Of a stretch of DNA of 64,000 nt, positions 34,501 to 43,525 are shown piece after piece. Under the pieces are notes generated by a model, which worked only from the letters and a program-made list of their open reading frames with translations, made no database searches and was not told where the DNA came from. Source of the DNA: Amycolatopsis arida (lineage in GTDB: Bacteria; Actinomycetota; Actinomycetes; Mycobacteriales; Pseudonocardiaceae); the NCBI RefSeq assembly GCF_900115565.1, contig NZ_FOWW01000004.1, positions 124,001 through 188,000 of the forward strand, written 5' to 3'. Both the position numbers and the translations under genes were made by a program. The stretch's first letter is position 1. The number at the start of each line of letters is the position of its first letter.

Positions 34501-35417
34501 GGCCGATCCGGTTCTTCGGCGGCAAGGGCGGGGTCGGCAAGACGACGTTGGCCGCCGGCTACGCGCTGCACCGGGCGCGGCGCGGGGAGCGGACCCTCGT
34601 GGTGTCGACCGACCCGGCGCACTCCCTCGGTGACGTGTTCGGCGTGCCGTTGGGGGAGCGGCCGCTGGCGGTGGTGCCCGGGTTGTGGGCGGCGGAGGTC
34701 AGCGGGGAGGCGCAGGCGGCGCGGCGGGTGGCGGAGATCGTGGCGGACGCGGAGCGGACGTTGCCGCGGGAGGTGCTGCCGGCGGTGCGTCGGCACCTGG
34801 CCAGGGCGGTGGAGAGCCCGGGGACCGTCGAGTCGGCGCTGCTGGACGCGGTGACCGATCTCGTGGAGCAGGTGGGTCGGGACTGGGATCGGCTGGTGGT
34901 GGACAGCGCGCCGACGGGGCACATGCTGCGGTTGCTGAGCCTGCCGGCGTTGCTGACGCCGTGGATCGAGGGGCTGGCGCGGCAGCGGGAGAGCGTGCGC
35001 GGGGTGGACCGGCTCGCGGCCGGGTTGGTGGGGCGGGCCGACGAGGAACCGGACCCGCTGCTGGAGCGGTTGCGGGCGCGACGGGAGCGGATGGCCGGGT
35101 TGGTCGAGCGGCTGCGGGCCGACGCGGAGGTACACCTGGTGCTGGTGCCCGAGCGGCTGCCGCTGGCGGAGACGGTGCGCGCGGCGGAGCAGCTGACCGG
35201 CGGCGGGCTGCGGCTGGGAACCGTGGTGGTGAACCGGGTGGTGCCGGCGGGGGAGACCGGCCTGCTGGCGCGGCGGCGGGAGCAGCAGGAGGAGGTGCTC
35301 GCGCGCGTGGCGGAGCGCTTCGGCCGGGAGGGCGTGGCACGGGTGCCGCTGCTGCCCGGGGCGCTGACCTCGACCGCCGAGCTGACCGAGGTCGCGGACC
35401 TGGTGAGCGACCTGTAG
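34491..35417 (+). CDS. ArsA/GET3-family ATPase
   Basis: 308 codons from the GTG at 34491 (10-bp overlap with the previous gene); a TTG at 34497 that overlaps the stop (TTGA) is equally possible. The deviant Walker A GGKGGVGKTT starts at about residue 10. Switch I is VVSTDPAHSLGDVFG and the switch II region VVDSAPTGHMLRLL. A helical middle follows, and a C-terminal block with VVNRVVPA. Single-domain ArsA relatives serve in tail-anchored protein targeting or metal export. There is no arsenic gene nearby, so the link is to CstA and the Cys-Cys protein. Confidence 0.88.
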   Translation: MLLRPIRFFGGKGGVGKTTLAAGYALHRARRGERTLVVSTDPAHSLGDVFGVPLGERPLAVVPGLWAAEVSGEAQAARRVAEIVADAERTLPREVLPAVRRHLARAVESPGTVESALLDAVTDLVEQVGRDWDRLVVDSAPTGHMLRLLSLPALLTPWIEGLARQRESVRGVDRLAAGLVGRADEEPDPLLERLRARRERMAGLVERLRADAEVHLVLVPERLPLAETVRAAEQLTGGGLRLGTVVVNRVVPAGETGLLARRREQQEEVLARVAERFGREGVARVPLLPGALTSTAELTEVADLVSDL

Positions 35418-35700
35418 CCGCGCGACGAGCCGGATGAGCGGCAACCTCGAGTCTCCGTGTGCTGGTCATCGGGGCGACCACGGTTCTCCGCCGGGAGGAA
35501 CACGCCTGCCGGTCACTCGGCCAGCACACCCTCGTCGACCAGCTTCGGCGACATCGCGTTCCGTGGAGAACCGCCCCCGCCTGGCTAGCCCTGCTGTCGA
35601 GTTGGCTGCTCGATCCAGTCGGCGTCGCATGCAGACCGGCTGGCTGGAGCACCACGACCGCCGGTGAGGCGGCGCCGGTCCACCCGGTCATACTGGTCGG

Positions 35701-36906
35701 GTGGCTGTTCCCGTCCTCCCCGAGGCGTCGGCGCTGCCCGCGCCCGCGCTGGCCGGGCTCGCCGGGCGGCCGTTCGGCGTGTACGTGCACGTCCCGTTCT
35801 GCGCCACCCGCTGCGGGTACTGCGACTTCAACACCTACACCGCCGGTGAGCTGGGCTCGGCCGCGTCGCCGCGGTCTTGGCTGGAGGCGCTGCGCCGCGA
35901 GCTCGACCTCGCCGCCCTCGTGCTGGGCTCGGCACCGCCGGCGGACACCGTGTTCGTCGGGGGCGGCACGCCGTCGCTGCTCGGCGCGGACGGCCTGGCC
36001 GAGGTGCTGGCCGCGGTCCGCGCCGCCTTCGGGCTGGCCCCCGGTGCCGAGGTGACCACCGAGGCCAACCCCGAGTCCACCTCCCCCGAGTTCTTCGCTG
36101 GCATCCGCGCCGCCGGCTACACGCGCGTCTCGCTGGGCATGCAGTCGGCCGCCCCGCACGTGCTGCGCGTGCTGGATCGCACGCACACCCCCGGCCGGCC
36201 GGGGGCGGCCGCCACGGAGGCGAGGGCCGCGGGGTTCGCGCACGTCAACCTGGACCTGATCTACGGCACGCCGGGTGAGCGCACCGAGGACCTGGCGGCG
36301 TCGCTGGCCGCGGTGGTCGAGGCGGGCGTCGACCACGTGTCGGCGTACTCGCTGATCGTGGAGGACGGTACCGCGTTGGCTCGCCGGGTGCGCCGCGGTG
36401 AGCTGCCGGCGCCCGACGAGGACGTGCTGGCCGCCGACTACGAGCTGATCGACCGCACCCTGCGGGACGCCGGCCTGCGGTGGTACGAGGTGTCGAACTG
36501 GGCGGCCACCGACGCCGCCCGCTGCCGGCACAACCTCGGCTACTGGCGCGGTGGCAACTGGTGGGGCGCCGGGCCCGGCGCGCACAGTCACGTCGGCGGG
36601 GTGCGCTGGTGGAACGTCAAGCACCCGGCCCGCTACGCCGGCCTGCTCGCCGCCGGCGAGTCCCCGGTCGGCGGGCGGGAGGAGCTCACCACCGACGAGC
36701 GGCACACCGAGCGGGTGATGTTGGAGCTGCGACTGGCCGAGGGCCTGCCGCTGGACGCGCTGGACGTCGCCGGCCGGCGCGCCGCCCGCGCGGCCGCGAC
36801 CGAGGGCCTGCTCGAGGGGTCCACGATGGACGCCGAGGCCCGGGCCGTGCTCACCGACCGCGGCCGGCTGCTCGCCGACGGCGTGGTGCGCCGCCTGCTG
36901 GGCTGA
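35701..36906 (+). CDS. hemW: HemW-like radical SAM protein (haem chaperone)
   Basis: 401 codons from GTG. The radical SAM cluster motif is VPFCATRCGYCDF: CxxxCxxC followed by Asp-Phe, as in HemW, not the fourth Cys of true HemN. GGGTPSLLG, EANPESTSPE and RVSLGMQSA follow, and the C-terminal HemN domain starts near residue 300. HemW binds haem and hands it to acceptor proteins; older annotation calls it oxygen-independent coproporphyrinogen oxidase. In many actinobacteria it lies near hrcA-dnaJ; here it is 23 kb away. The 283-bp region before it (35418-35700) shows no gene. Confidence 0.92.
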   Translation: MAVPVLPEASALPAPALAGLAGRPFGVYVHVPFCATRCGYCDFNTYTAGELGSAASPRSWLEALRRELDLAALVLGSAPPADTVFVGGGTPSLLGADGLAEVLAAVRAAFGLAPGAEVTTEANPESTSPEFFAGIRAAGYTRVSLGMQSAAPHVLRVLDRTHTPGRPGAAATEARAAGFAHVNLDLIYGTPGERTEDLAASLAAVVEAGVDHVSAYSLIVEDGTALARRVRRGELPAPDEDVLAADYELIDRTLRDAGLRWYEVSNWAATDAARCRHNLGYWRGGNWWGAGPGAHSHVGGVRWWNVKHPARYAGLLAAGESPVGGREELTTDERHTERVMLELRLAEGLPLDALDVAGRRAARAAATEGLLEGSTMDAEARAVLTDRGRLLADGVVRRLLG

Positions 36907-37103
36907 CCGGGCTCACCCGCTGGTGGGGCGAGCGGCTGCCCTGCGCCACCAGCACGGAACCCGGCGCCCCCTGACCGTGGGCGGGCGTCGTGTCCGCGCG
37001 CCGCGATCAGGTGTTCGCGCCGCACGACGCGGACACGCGTGCACAGAGGGCGGACACGCGTACGCGCAACGCGAGCAAGGGGGCAAGCGCGCGCCGGAGA
37101 AAG

Positions 37104-37122
37104 TGAGGGTAGCCTAATCTGA
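37104..37122. promoter_or_regulatory. IdeR/DtxR-type iron box upstream of the SIP gene
   Basis: TGAGGGTAGCCTAATCTGA matches the consensus TTAGGTTAGSCTAACCTAA at 15 of 19 positions, including the central TAGCCTAA. It lies 35 bp before the SIP start codon, where a repressor would block transcription. Confidence 0.72.
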
Positions 37123-37157
37123 GTAAACGTCGTCGGGGTTTGTCGAGGAGAAGGCGT

Positions 37158-37973
37158 ATGGCGGAGCAACCCGCCCGCAAGCGGCCGCTGACCCGGCTGC
37201 GGGTCCAGCGGGTGGAGCGGATCACCCCCCACATGATCCGGGTGGTCGCCGGAGGTGACGGGCTCGCCGAGTTCGTGGCGAACGGGTTCACCGACAGCTA
37301 CGTGAAGCTGGTGCTCCCGGTGCCCGGGGTGCGCTACCCGGAGCCGTTCGACATGCGACGGATCCGGGCCGAGCTGCCACCGGAGCAGTGGCCGACGCTG
37401 CGCACCTACACCGTGCGCTACCTGGACCGGGCCGCGGGTGAGCTGGCCATCGACTTCGTCCACCACGGTGACCAGGGGCTGGGCGGCCCGTGGGCCGCGG
37501 CGGTGCGGCCCGGCGACGAGATGATGATCCTCGGCCCCGGCGGGGCCTACGCGCCCTCCGCCGACGTCGACTGGCATCTGCTGGTCGGTGACGAGAGCGC
37601 GCTGCCCGCGATCGGCGCCGCGCTGGAGGCGATGCCGGCCGGCGCACCGGTCCGGGCGCTGATCCTGGTCGAGGACGGCGCCGAGGAGCAGCTCCTCGTC
37701 ACCAAGGGTGACGCCGAGGTGCGCTGGTTGCACCGTCGCGCCGGTGACGACGTGGTGGCGGCCGTGCGCGCCCTCGACTTCCCGGCCGGCACCGTGCAGG
37801 CGTTCGTGCACGGCGAGGCCGGGTTCGTCCGCGAGCTGCGCCGGCACCTGCTCGACGAGCGCGGGGTGCGCCGCGACCTGCTGTCCATCTCGGGCTACTG
37901 GCGGCGGGGCAAGAACGACGAGGAGTGGCGCGCGGAGAAGGCGGCGGAGAAGGCGTCGGAGAAGGCGTCCTGA
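37158..37973 (+). CDS. Siderophore-interacting protein (FAD ferric-siderophore reductase)
   Basis: 271 codons from the ATG preceded by GAGGAGAAGG; an in-frame start at 37140 is inside the leader. The FAD domain carries RTYTVRYLD (the R-x-Y-T flavin motif, about residues 82-90) and FVHHGDQGLGGPWAAAV. The C-terminal NAD-like SIP domain contains LVGDESALPAIGAALEAMP and ends with FVHGEAGFVRELRRHLLDE and YWRRGKNDEEW. It reduces ferric siderophores to free iron. The IdeR-type box upstream predicts induction under iron limitation. It stands alone, with no siderophore synthesis genes in the window. The last 15 residues are an Ala/Glu/Lys tail. Confidence 0.93.
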   Translation: MAEQPARKRPLTRLRVQRVERITPHMIRVVAGGDGLAEFVANGFTDSYVKLVLPVPGVRYPEPFDMRRIRAELPPEQWPTLRTYTVRYLDRAAGELAIDFVHHGDQGLGGPWAAAVRPGDEMMILGPGGAYAPSADVDWHLLVGDESALPAIGAALEAMPAGAPVRALILVEDGAEEQLLVTKGDAEVRWLHRRAGDDVVAAVRALDFPAGTVQAFVHGEAGFVRELRRHLLDERGVRRDLLSISGYWRRGKNDEEWRAEKAAEKASEKAS

Positions 37974-38192
37974 CCCCGACGCCGGCTCGCCCCGGCGGCA
38001 CCCGGATGACCACGCCGGTGCCGAGCGGCCGGGTGGGGGACAGCCCGAACGTCGCGGAGAAGCTGTCGCTGACGTGCGGTGCGCTGGCGAAGCCCGCGCG
38101 CGACCGCGGCGGTGGTGAGGCCCGCGCCCGATCTGGCTCTACTGCGGCGTCGAGGTCGTCGCCGCGCAGTGCTGGCGGTCAGCGCCTGACCC

Positions 38193-39194
38193 TCACCCGC
38201 CCGCCAGTGCGCCGATCACCTCTCTGCCGTAGGCGGCCAGCGTCTCCTCCCGCTGGTCGTGCATCAGGTACACGGCGAACTGGTCGACCCCCAGGGCGGC
38301 CAGTTCCCGCAGCCGGTCCACGTGCGCCCCGGCCGGCCCCAGCAGGCAGAACCGGTCGACGATCTCGTCGGGCACGAAGTCGGTGGACGGGTTGCCGGCC
38401 CGCCCGTGGTGGGCGTAGTCGTAGCCCTCGCGCCCGGCGATGTAGTCGGTCAGCTCCCGCGGCACCGGCCCGGTGTCGCCGTAGCGGGCCACCAGGTCCG
38501 CCACGTGGTTGCCGACCATCCCGCCGAACCAGCGCAGCTGCTCCCGCTGGTGCGCCAGGTCGGTGCCCACGTAGGCGGGCGCGGCCACGCAGACGGTGAT
38601 CCCCGCGGGGTCCCGCCCCGCGGCGCGCGCCGCCTCCCGCACCGAGCCGATCGTCCACCGGGCGATCGCCGGGTCGGCGGTCTGCAGGATGAACCCGTCG
38701 GCGTGCTCGCCGACCATCCGCAGCGCCTTCGGCCCGTACCCGGCCATCCACATCTCCAGCCGGCCGTCGCGGACCCACGGGATGCGCACCACCCGGTCGC
38801 CCATCGACACCGCCCTGCCCTCGGCCAACTCCTTGATCACGTGCATGGCGTCGCGCACGGTGGCCAGCGTCGACGGCGGCTTGCCGACCACCCGGTGCGC
38901 CGAGTCGCCGCGGCCGATGCCGCACACGGTGCGGTTGCCGAACATGTCGTTGAGCGTGGCGAACAGCGACGCGGTCACCGACCAGTCCCGGGTACCCGGG
39001 CTGGTCACCATCGGGCCGACCGTCATCGTCGACGTCGCCGCCAGGACCTGCGAGTAGATCACGAACGGCTCCTGCCACAGCACGCAGGAGTCGAACGTCC
39101 AGCCGTAGCCGAAGCCCTGATCCTCGGCCACCCGCATCAGCCGGACCACCTCGCGTGCCGGCGGGTCGGTCTGCAACACCACCCCGAAGTCCAT
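38193..39194 (-). CDS. LLM-class F420-dependent oxidoreductase of the pyrimidine/hydantoin locus
   Basis: 333 codons from ATG. The luciferase-like barrel shows MDFGVVLQTDPPA at the start, YGWTFDSCVLWQEPFV, GPMVTSPGTRDWSVTASLFATL and a final block with GVDQFAVYLMHDQREETL. The subgroup commonly sits with dihydropyrimidinase genes. It probably uses reduced coenzyme F420 rather than FMN; it could be the dihydropyrimidine-forming step or a flavin-free analogue. It is the last gene of a four-gene run, 11 bp after hydA. Confidence 0.88.
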   Translation of the reverse strand: MDFGVVLQTDPPAREVVRLMRVAEDQGFGYGWTFDSCVLWQEPFVIYSQVLAATSTMTVGPMVTSPGTRDWSVTASLFATLNDMFGNRTVCGIGRGDSAHRVVGKPPSTLATVRDAMHVIKELAEGRAVSMGDRVVRIPWVRDGRLEMWMAGYGPKALRMVGEHADGFILQTADPAIARWTIGSVREAARAAGRDPAGITVCVAAPAYVGTDLAHQREQLRWFGGMVGNHVADLVARYGDTGPVPRELTDYIAGREGYDYAHHGRAGNPSTDFVPDEIVDRFCLLGPAGAHVDRLRELAALGVDQFAVYLMHDQREETLAAYGREVIGALAGG

Positions 39195-39205
39195 TGCGGA
39201 CACCC

Positions 39206-40597
39206 CTATCGCAGGTACTGGCAGCGGTCCCGGGACAGGAACGTGCCGTGGCCGACCCTTCCGCTGAACGTCCCACCGGAGAGCACCACCCGGCCCCGGG
39301 AGAGCACCGTCTCGACCCGGCCGGTGACCTCGAAGCCCTCGTACGCCGAGTAGTCCACGTTCATGTGGTGGGTGGCCGCGGACAGGGTCTGCCGCGCCGT
39401 GGGGTCGTAGATCACGATGTCGGCGTCCGATCCCGGCGCGATGACGCCCTTGCGCGGATAGAGTCCGAACATCAGCGCCGGGGTGGTCGAGGTGATCTCC
39501 ACCCAGCGGGCCAGGGAGATCTCCCCGCTGACCACGCCCTGGTGCAGCAGGTCCATCCGGTGCTCCACGCCGGGCATCCCGTTCGGGATGTCCCGGAAGT
39601 CGTCCCTGCCGAGCTCCTTCTGGTCCTTCAGACAGAACGGGCAGTGGTCGGTCGACACCACCGACAGGTCGTTGGTGCGCAAGCCCCGCCACAGGTCGGT
39701 CTGATGCGACCTGTCCCGTAGCGGCGGGGACGCCACGTACTTCGCGCCCTCGAAGCCGGGGGCCATCATGTCGTCGAGCGACAGGTAGAGGTACTGCGGG
39801 CAGGTCTCGGCGAACACGTTCTGCCCGGTGTCGCGCGCCTCGGCGACGGCGGCCAGTGCCTGCGCCGCGGACAGGTGCACGATGTAGAGCGGCGCGCCGG
39901 TGACCTTGGCCAGCATGATCGCCCGATGGGTGGCCTCGCCCTCCAGCTCCGGCGGCCGGGTGAGGCCGTGCTGCGCCGGCTCCCGGCGGCCCTCGGCGAT
40001 CGCCCGCGCCGCGAGCTCGTCGATCGCGATGCCGTTCTCGGCGTGCATCATGATCGTCGCGCCGATCTCGGTCGCCTTGTCCATCGCGCGCAGGATCTCG
40101 CCGTCCGTGGAGTAGAGCGCGCCCGGGTAGGCCATGAACATCTTGAAGCTGTTCACCCCGGCGCCGGCGCAGGTCGACATCTCCTTGAGCGTCGTGTCGT
40201 TGACGTCCGACACGATCATGTGGAAGGCGTAGTCCACGGCGCAGTTGCCGTCCGCCTTCCGATGCCATTCGTCCAAAGTAGCCAGCAGGGACGTGCCCTT
40301 CTCCTGCTTGGCGAAGTCGATGATCGTGGTGGTGCCGCCCCAGGCCGCCGCGGTGGTGCCGGTGGCGAAGGTGTCCGAGACCACCGTCCCGCCGAAGGGC
40401 ATCTCCATGTGGGTGTGCGCGTCGACACCGCCGGGCAGCACGTACTTTCCGGCGGCGGCGAGCACGGTGTCCGCGGCGTCGGGGTCGAACACGCCCGGCG
40501 CGGCGACCGCCGCGATCCGCTCGCCGTCCACCAGGACATCGGCCGCGCTCGCGCCGGTGCTGCTGAGCACGGTGCCGCCGGTGATCAGGGTTCGCAT
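39206..40597 (-). CDS. hydA: Dihydropyrimidinase (D-hydantoinase)
   Basis: 463 codons from ATG with GAGGAGG upstream. A cyclic amidohydrolase: DAHTHMEMPFGG gives the first two zinc His, SFKMFMAYPG the carboxylated Lys, MMHAENG and IVHLSA two further His ligands, and STDHCPFC the final Asp. Length is typical. It opens dihydrouracil or hydantoin rings to the N-carbamoyl amino acid, which the neighbouring nitrilase-type enzyme then hydrolyses. The order LLM-hydA-amidohydrolase-NCS1 supports pyrimidine or hydantoin use. Confidence 0.95.
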   Translation of the reverse strand: MRTLITGGTVLSSTGASAADVLVDGERIAAVAAPGVFDPDAADTVLAAAGKYVLPGGVDAHTHMEMPFGGTVVSDTFATGTTAAAWGGTTTIIDFAKQEKGTSLLATLDEWHRKADGNCAVDYAFHMIVSDVNDTTLKEMSTCAGAGVNSFKMFMAYPGALYSTDGEILRAMDKATEIGATIMMHAENGIAIDELAARAIAEGRREPAQHGLTRPPELEGEATHRAIMLAKVTGAPLYIVHLSAAQALAAVAEARDTGQNVFAETCPQYLYLSLDDMMAPGFEGAKYVASPPLRDRSHQTDLWRGLRTNDLSVVSTDHCPFCLKDQKELGRDDFRDIPNGMPGVEHRMDLLHQGVVSGEISLARWVEITSTTPALMFGLYPRKGVIAPGSDADIVIYDPTARQTLSAATHHMNVDYSAYEGFEVTGRVETVLSRGRVVLSGGTFSGRVGHGTFLSRDRCQYLR

Positions 40598-40607
40598 GCC
40601 GGCCTCC

Positions 40608-41450
40608 TCACGCCTCGACGAGCGGCCCGTAGCTGTCCGGCCGCCGGTCCCGGTAGAACGCCCACAGGTCGCGGACCTCGGCCAGCAGGCCCATGTCCAG
40701 GTCCCGCACCACGACCTCGTCCTCGGTGTCCGAGGCCGCCTCGCCGACCACCTGGCCGCGTGGGTCGGCGAAATAGGACTGGCCATAGAACTCGTTGTCC
40801 CCCAACGGCTCCACGCCGACCCTGTTGATGGTGCCGACGAAGTACTCGTTGGCCACGGCGGCGGCCGGCTGCTCCAACCGCCACAGGTACTCGGAAAGGC
40901 CGCGGCTGGTGGCCGACGGGTTGAACACGATCCGCGCGCCGGCGAGGCCGAGCGCCCGCCAGCCCTCCGGGAAGTGCCGCTCGTAGCAGATGTACACCCC
41001 GATCCGGCCGACCGCGGTGTCGAACACCGGGTAGCCCAGGTTGCCGGGACGGAAGTAGAACTTCTCCCAGAACCCCTTCACCTGCGGGATGTGGTTCTTG
41101 CGATGCTTGCCGAGGTAGCGGCCGTCGGCGTCGATCACCGCGGCCGTGTTGTAGTACACGCCCGGCTGCTCGGCCTCGTACACGGGCACCACGAGCACCA
41201 CGCCGTGCCGCTCGGCCACCTCCCGCATCAGCTGTGTGGTGGGGCCGTCCGGGACGGCCTCGGTGTAGGAGTAGTAGTCGGTATCCTGCACCTGGCAGAA
41301 GTAGGGGCCGTAGAACAACTCCTGCAGGCACACCACCTGCGCGCCCTGTGACGCGGCGTGGGCGATGGCGTCGACGGCGCCCGCGATCATCGACTCCTTG
41401 TCACCCGTCCACCGCTGCTGTACCAGCGCCGCCCGTATGAGGTCGCTCAC
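40608..41450 (-). CDS. Nitrilase-superfamily N-carbamoyl amidohydrolase (beta-ureidopropionase type)
   Basis: 280 codons from GTG with GGAGGACACAG upstream. The catalytic triad is visible: Glu in CLQELFYGPYF, Lys in LGKHRKNHIPQ and Cys in VYICYERHFPEG. This combination is typical of N-carbamoylputrescine or beta-ureidopropionate amidohydrolases. Its place directly before dihydropyrimidinase makes beta-ureidopropionase the likely role: it releases the beta-amino acid, CO2 and ammonia. The 5' end overlaps the NCS1 transporter gene by 50 bp, longer than usual. Confidence 0.92.
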   Translation of the reverse strand: MSDLIRAALVQQRWTGDKESMIAGAVDAIAHAASQGAQVVCLQELFYGPYFCQVQDTDYYSYTEAVPDGPTTQLMREVAERHGVVLVVPVYEAEQPGVYYNTAAVIDADGRYLGKHRKNHIPQVKGFWEKFYFRPGNLGYPVFDTAVGRIGVYICYERHFPEGWRALGLAGARIVFNPSATSRGLSEYLWRLEQPAAAVANEYFVGTINRVGVEPLGDNEFYGQSYFADPRGQVVGEAASDTEDEVVVRDLDMGLLAEVRDLWAFYRDRRPDSYGPLVEA

Positions 41451-42981
41451 CTGTGTCCTCCTTCGTCGTCCGCAGGAACTCGGCCCGGCTGGGGGCGCCG
41501 CGGGACAGCAGCAGGTACGCCGCGAACGCGGCCACCAGACCCACCAGCCAGCTGTAGTCGTAGAAGGGCTTGAACAGCGGGATCAGTCCGTCCGCCGGGA
41601 ACGGGCCGGCGCCGGGCTCGGAGTAGGCGCCGCCGACGGCGAGCACCGCGCCGACCGCGGTGGCCACCAGCGCCCGCCAGTTCCAGCCGCCGCGGAACCA
41701 GTAGCGGCCGCCCTCGGCGTACAGGTCGGTCAACCACAGGCGGGTCCTGGCGTGGGCCCAGTAGTCGGCCACCAGCACCCCGGCCACCGCGGCCAGGGTG
41801 CCGCCGTAGAAGCCGAGCCAGGCGAAGATGTAGATGTTGGGGTCGGCGATCAGCCGCCACGGCTGGATCGCGATGCCCAGCACCCCGGTGATCAGCCCGC
41901 CGACCCGGAAGCTGATCCGCCGCGGAAAGGCGTTGGAGAAGTCGTAGGACGGGCTGACCACGTTGGCCGCGAGGTTGGCCGACACGGTGGCCAGGCCGAG
42001 CCCGAGCAGCGCGAGCACCACGACGAGCGGCGAGTCGAACCGGCTGGCCAGCTCCACCGGGTCCCAGATCGCCTCGCCGTAGATCACGATGCCGCCCGAG
42101 GTGATCATGATGGACACGATCGCCATGAACGACATCGTGGTGGGCAGGCCGAGCACCTGGCCGAGCGCTTGCTTGCGCTGGCTGGCGCCGAACCGGGTGA
42201 AGTCCGGCATGTTCAGCGACAGGGTCGCCCAGAACGCGATCATGCCCATCAGCGAGGGCGCGAACACCACCCAGAAGTCCGCACCCCAGCCCAACCGGGA
42301 CGGCTGGGAGAAGATCGGGCCGAGGCTGCCGGCCTTCACCAGCACCCAGACCAGCAGGATGAGGAAGCCGACGGTGACCAGCGGCGCGCTCCAGTTCTCG
42401 AACCGGCGGACCGCGTCGATCCCGCGCCAGATGATGGCCATCTGGAAGGCCCAGAAGGCGAGGAAGCCGAGCCACATCGTCCAGGGCTGGCCGAACACCT
42501 CGGCGGCGTGCAGCCAGCCGTCGCCGACCAGCGTGCCGAGGATGACGAAGATCGCCTGCCCGCCGACCCAGGTCTGGATGCCGAACCAGCCGCAGGCGAT
42601 GAACGCGCGCAGCAGGGCCGCGAGATTGGCGCCGCGGACGCCGTAGCTGGCGCGGGCGAACACGGGGAAGGGGATGCCGTACTTGGTCCCGGCGTGGCTG
42701 TTGAGCAGCATCGGGATCAGCACGATCAGGTTGCCGAGGGTGATGGTGAGGAACGCCTGCGCCCAGTTCATCCCGATGGCGATGAGGCCGGAGGCGAGCA
42801 GGTACGAGGGGATGTTGTGGGCCATCCCCATCCACAGCGCGAAGTAGTTGTACGTCGTCCAGCGGCGCCCCGCGACCGGGACCGGGGCCAGCTCCGGGTT
42901 GAGGAAGCGGCTCCCGGCGATGGCGGCCGAGTCGACCAGTTCGATCCGGCCGTCGCGGTGACGCAGCTGCGCGGGCTCCAT
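41401..42981 (-). CDS. NCS1-family nucleobase/hydantoin transporter
   Basis: 526 codons from ATG. Twelve membrane helices, with the NCS1 blocks ALWMGMAHNIPSYLLASGLI (about residues 50-70), GIPFPVFARASYGVRGAN, CGWFGIQTWVGGQAI and NMPDFTRFG. Related to Mhp1 (hydantoin) and to uracil/allantoin permeases. It is the first gene of the four-gene catabolic run, so it probably imports the substrate. Its 3' end runs 50 bp into the nitrilase gene. The 127 bp upstream carry the promoter and repeated GTGACACAG/TGTG half-sites, but no clear operator. Confidence 0.93.
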   Translation of the reverse strand: MEPAQLRHRDGRIELVDSAAIAGSRFLNPELAPVPVAGRRWTTYNYFALWMGMAHNIPSYLLASGLIAIGMNWAQAFLTITLGNLIVLIPMLLNSHAGTKYGIPFPVFARASYGVRGANLAALLRAFIACGWFGIQTWVGGQAIFVILGTLVGDGWLHAAEVFGQPWTMWLGFLAFWAFQMAIIWRGIDAVRRFENWSAPLVTVGFLILLVWVLVKAGSLGPIFSQPSRLGWGADFWVVFAPSLMGMIAFWATLSLNMPDFTRFGASQRKQALGQVLGLPTTMSFMAIVSIMITSGGIVIYGEAIWDPVELASRFDSPLVVVLALLGLGLATVSANLAANVVSPSYDFSNAFPRRISFRVGGLITGVLGIAIQPWRLIADPNIYIFAWLGFYGGTLAAVAGVLVADYWAHARTRLWLTDLYAEGGRYWFRGGWNWRALVATAVGAVLAVGGAYSEPGAGPFPADGLIPLFKPFYDYSWLVGLVAAFAAYLLLSRGAPSRAEFLRTTKEDTGERPHTGGAGTAAVDG

Positions 42982-43108
42982 CCCGGCATCGTCGTGTCCG
43001 ACCGGCGCGGACGGGACTGGCAGAGTGTTCAGCGATACGTGACACAGCACACACTCTGTCGATTGCGTCGTGCCCTGCCGACGGACAACGACAATGCCAG
43101 CGGGCTGG

Positions 43109-43525
43109 TCAGGTGGGCTCGGCGACGTCGGTGGTGCGTCGCACCTCGGTGTTCGTTCCGGCGGGCCGAGGTGGGGACCAGGCGAGGGCCAGCGAGCCGC
43201 CCACCAGGGCCAACACCATGCCAACGAGGAAACCACCCAGGTTGGTCGTCACGTAGGACACGAAGCCGAACACCAGGACCACGATGCCGAGCGGCACGCG
43301 CCGGTGGGGCAGGCGGAGCAGCAGGATGCCACATCCCACCAGCACAGCTCCGGCGAGCAGGGCGCCGACCCCGGTGACGCCCTGTACCAGGAGGAACTTC
43401 GCGCTCCACAGGGGGACGAACAGCAGTTCCAGCCCGGCGAGGGTGGTGACCAGGCCAGCGAGGAAGGGGCGGGTGCGCCGCCAGGCACGAAACCAGGTGC
43501 CGACCCCGGTGCGTGTGGCCGGCAT
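43109..43525 (-). CDS. DUF6114-like four-helix membrane protein
   Basis: 138 codons from the ATG that overlaps the previous gene's stop by one base; an ATG 9 bp upstream is also possible. Four hydrophobic segments (about 18-38, 42-62, 68-88 and 92-115) with PLWSAKFLLVQGVTGVGALLAGAVLVGCGILLL (about residues 35-65), and a polar Thr/Glu tail. The pattern resembles actinobacterial DUF6114, normally paired with DUF6230 as here. No function is known. It lies between the NCS1 transporter and the polyketide locus, on the minus strand. Confidence 0.7.
   Translation of the reverse strand: MPATRTGVGTWFRAWRRTRPFLAGLVTTLAGLELLFVPLWSAKFLLVQGVTGVGALLAGAVLVGCGILLLRLPHRRVPLGIVVLVFGFVSYVTTNLGGFLVGMVLALVGGSLALAWSPPRPAGTNTEVRRTTDVAEPT

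Noticed and set aside
34491-35417. Arsenic resistance operon
   Set aside because: No arsB, arsC or ArsR-type gene nearby; the neighbours are cstA and the Cys-Cys protein.
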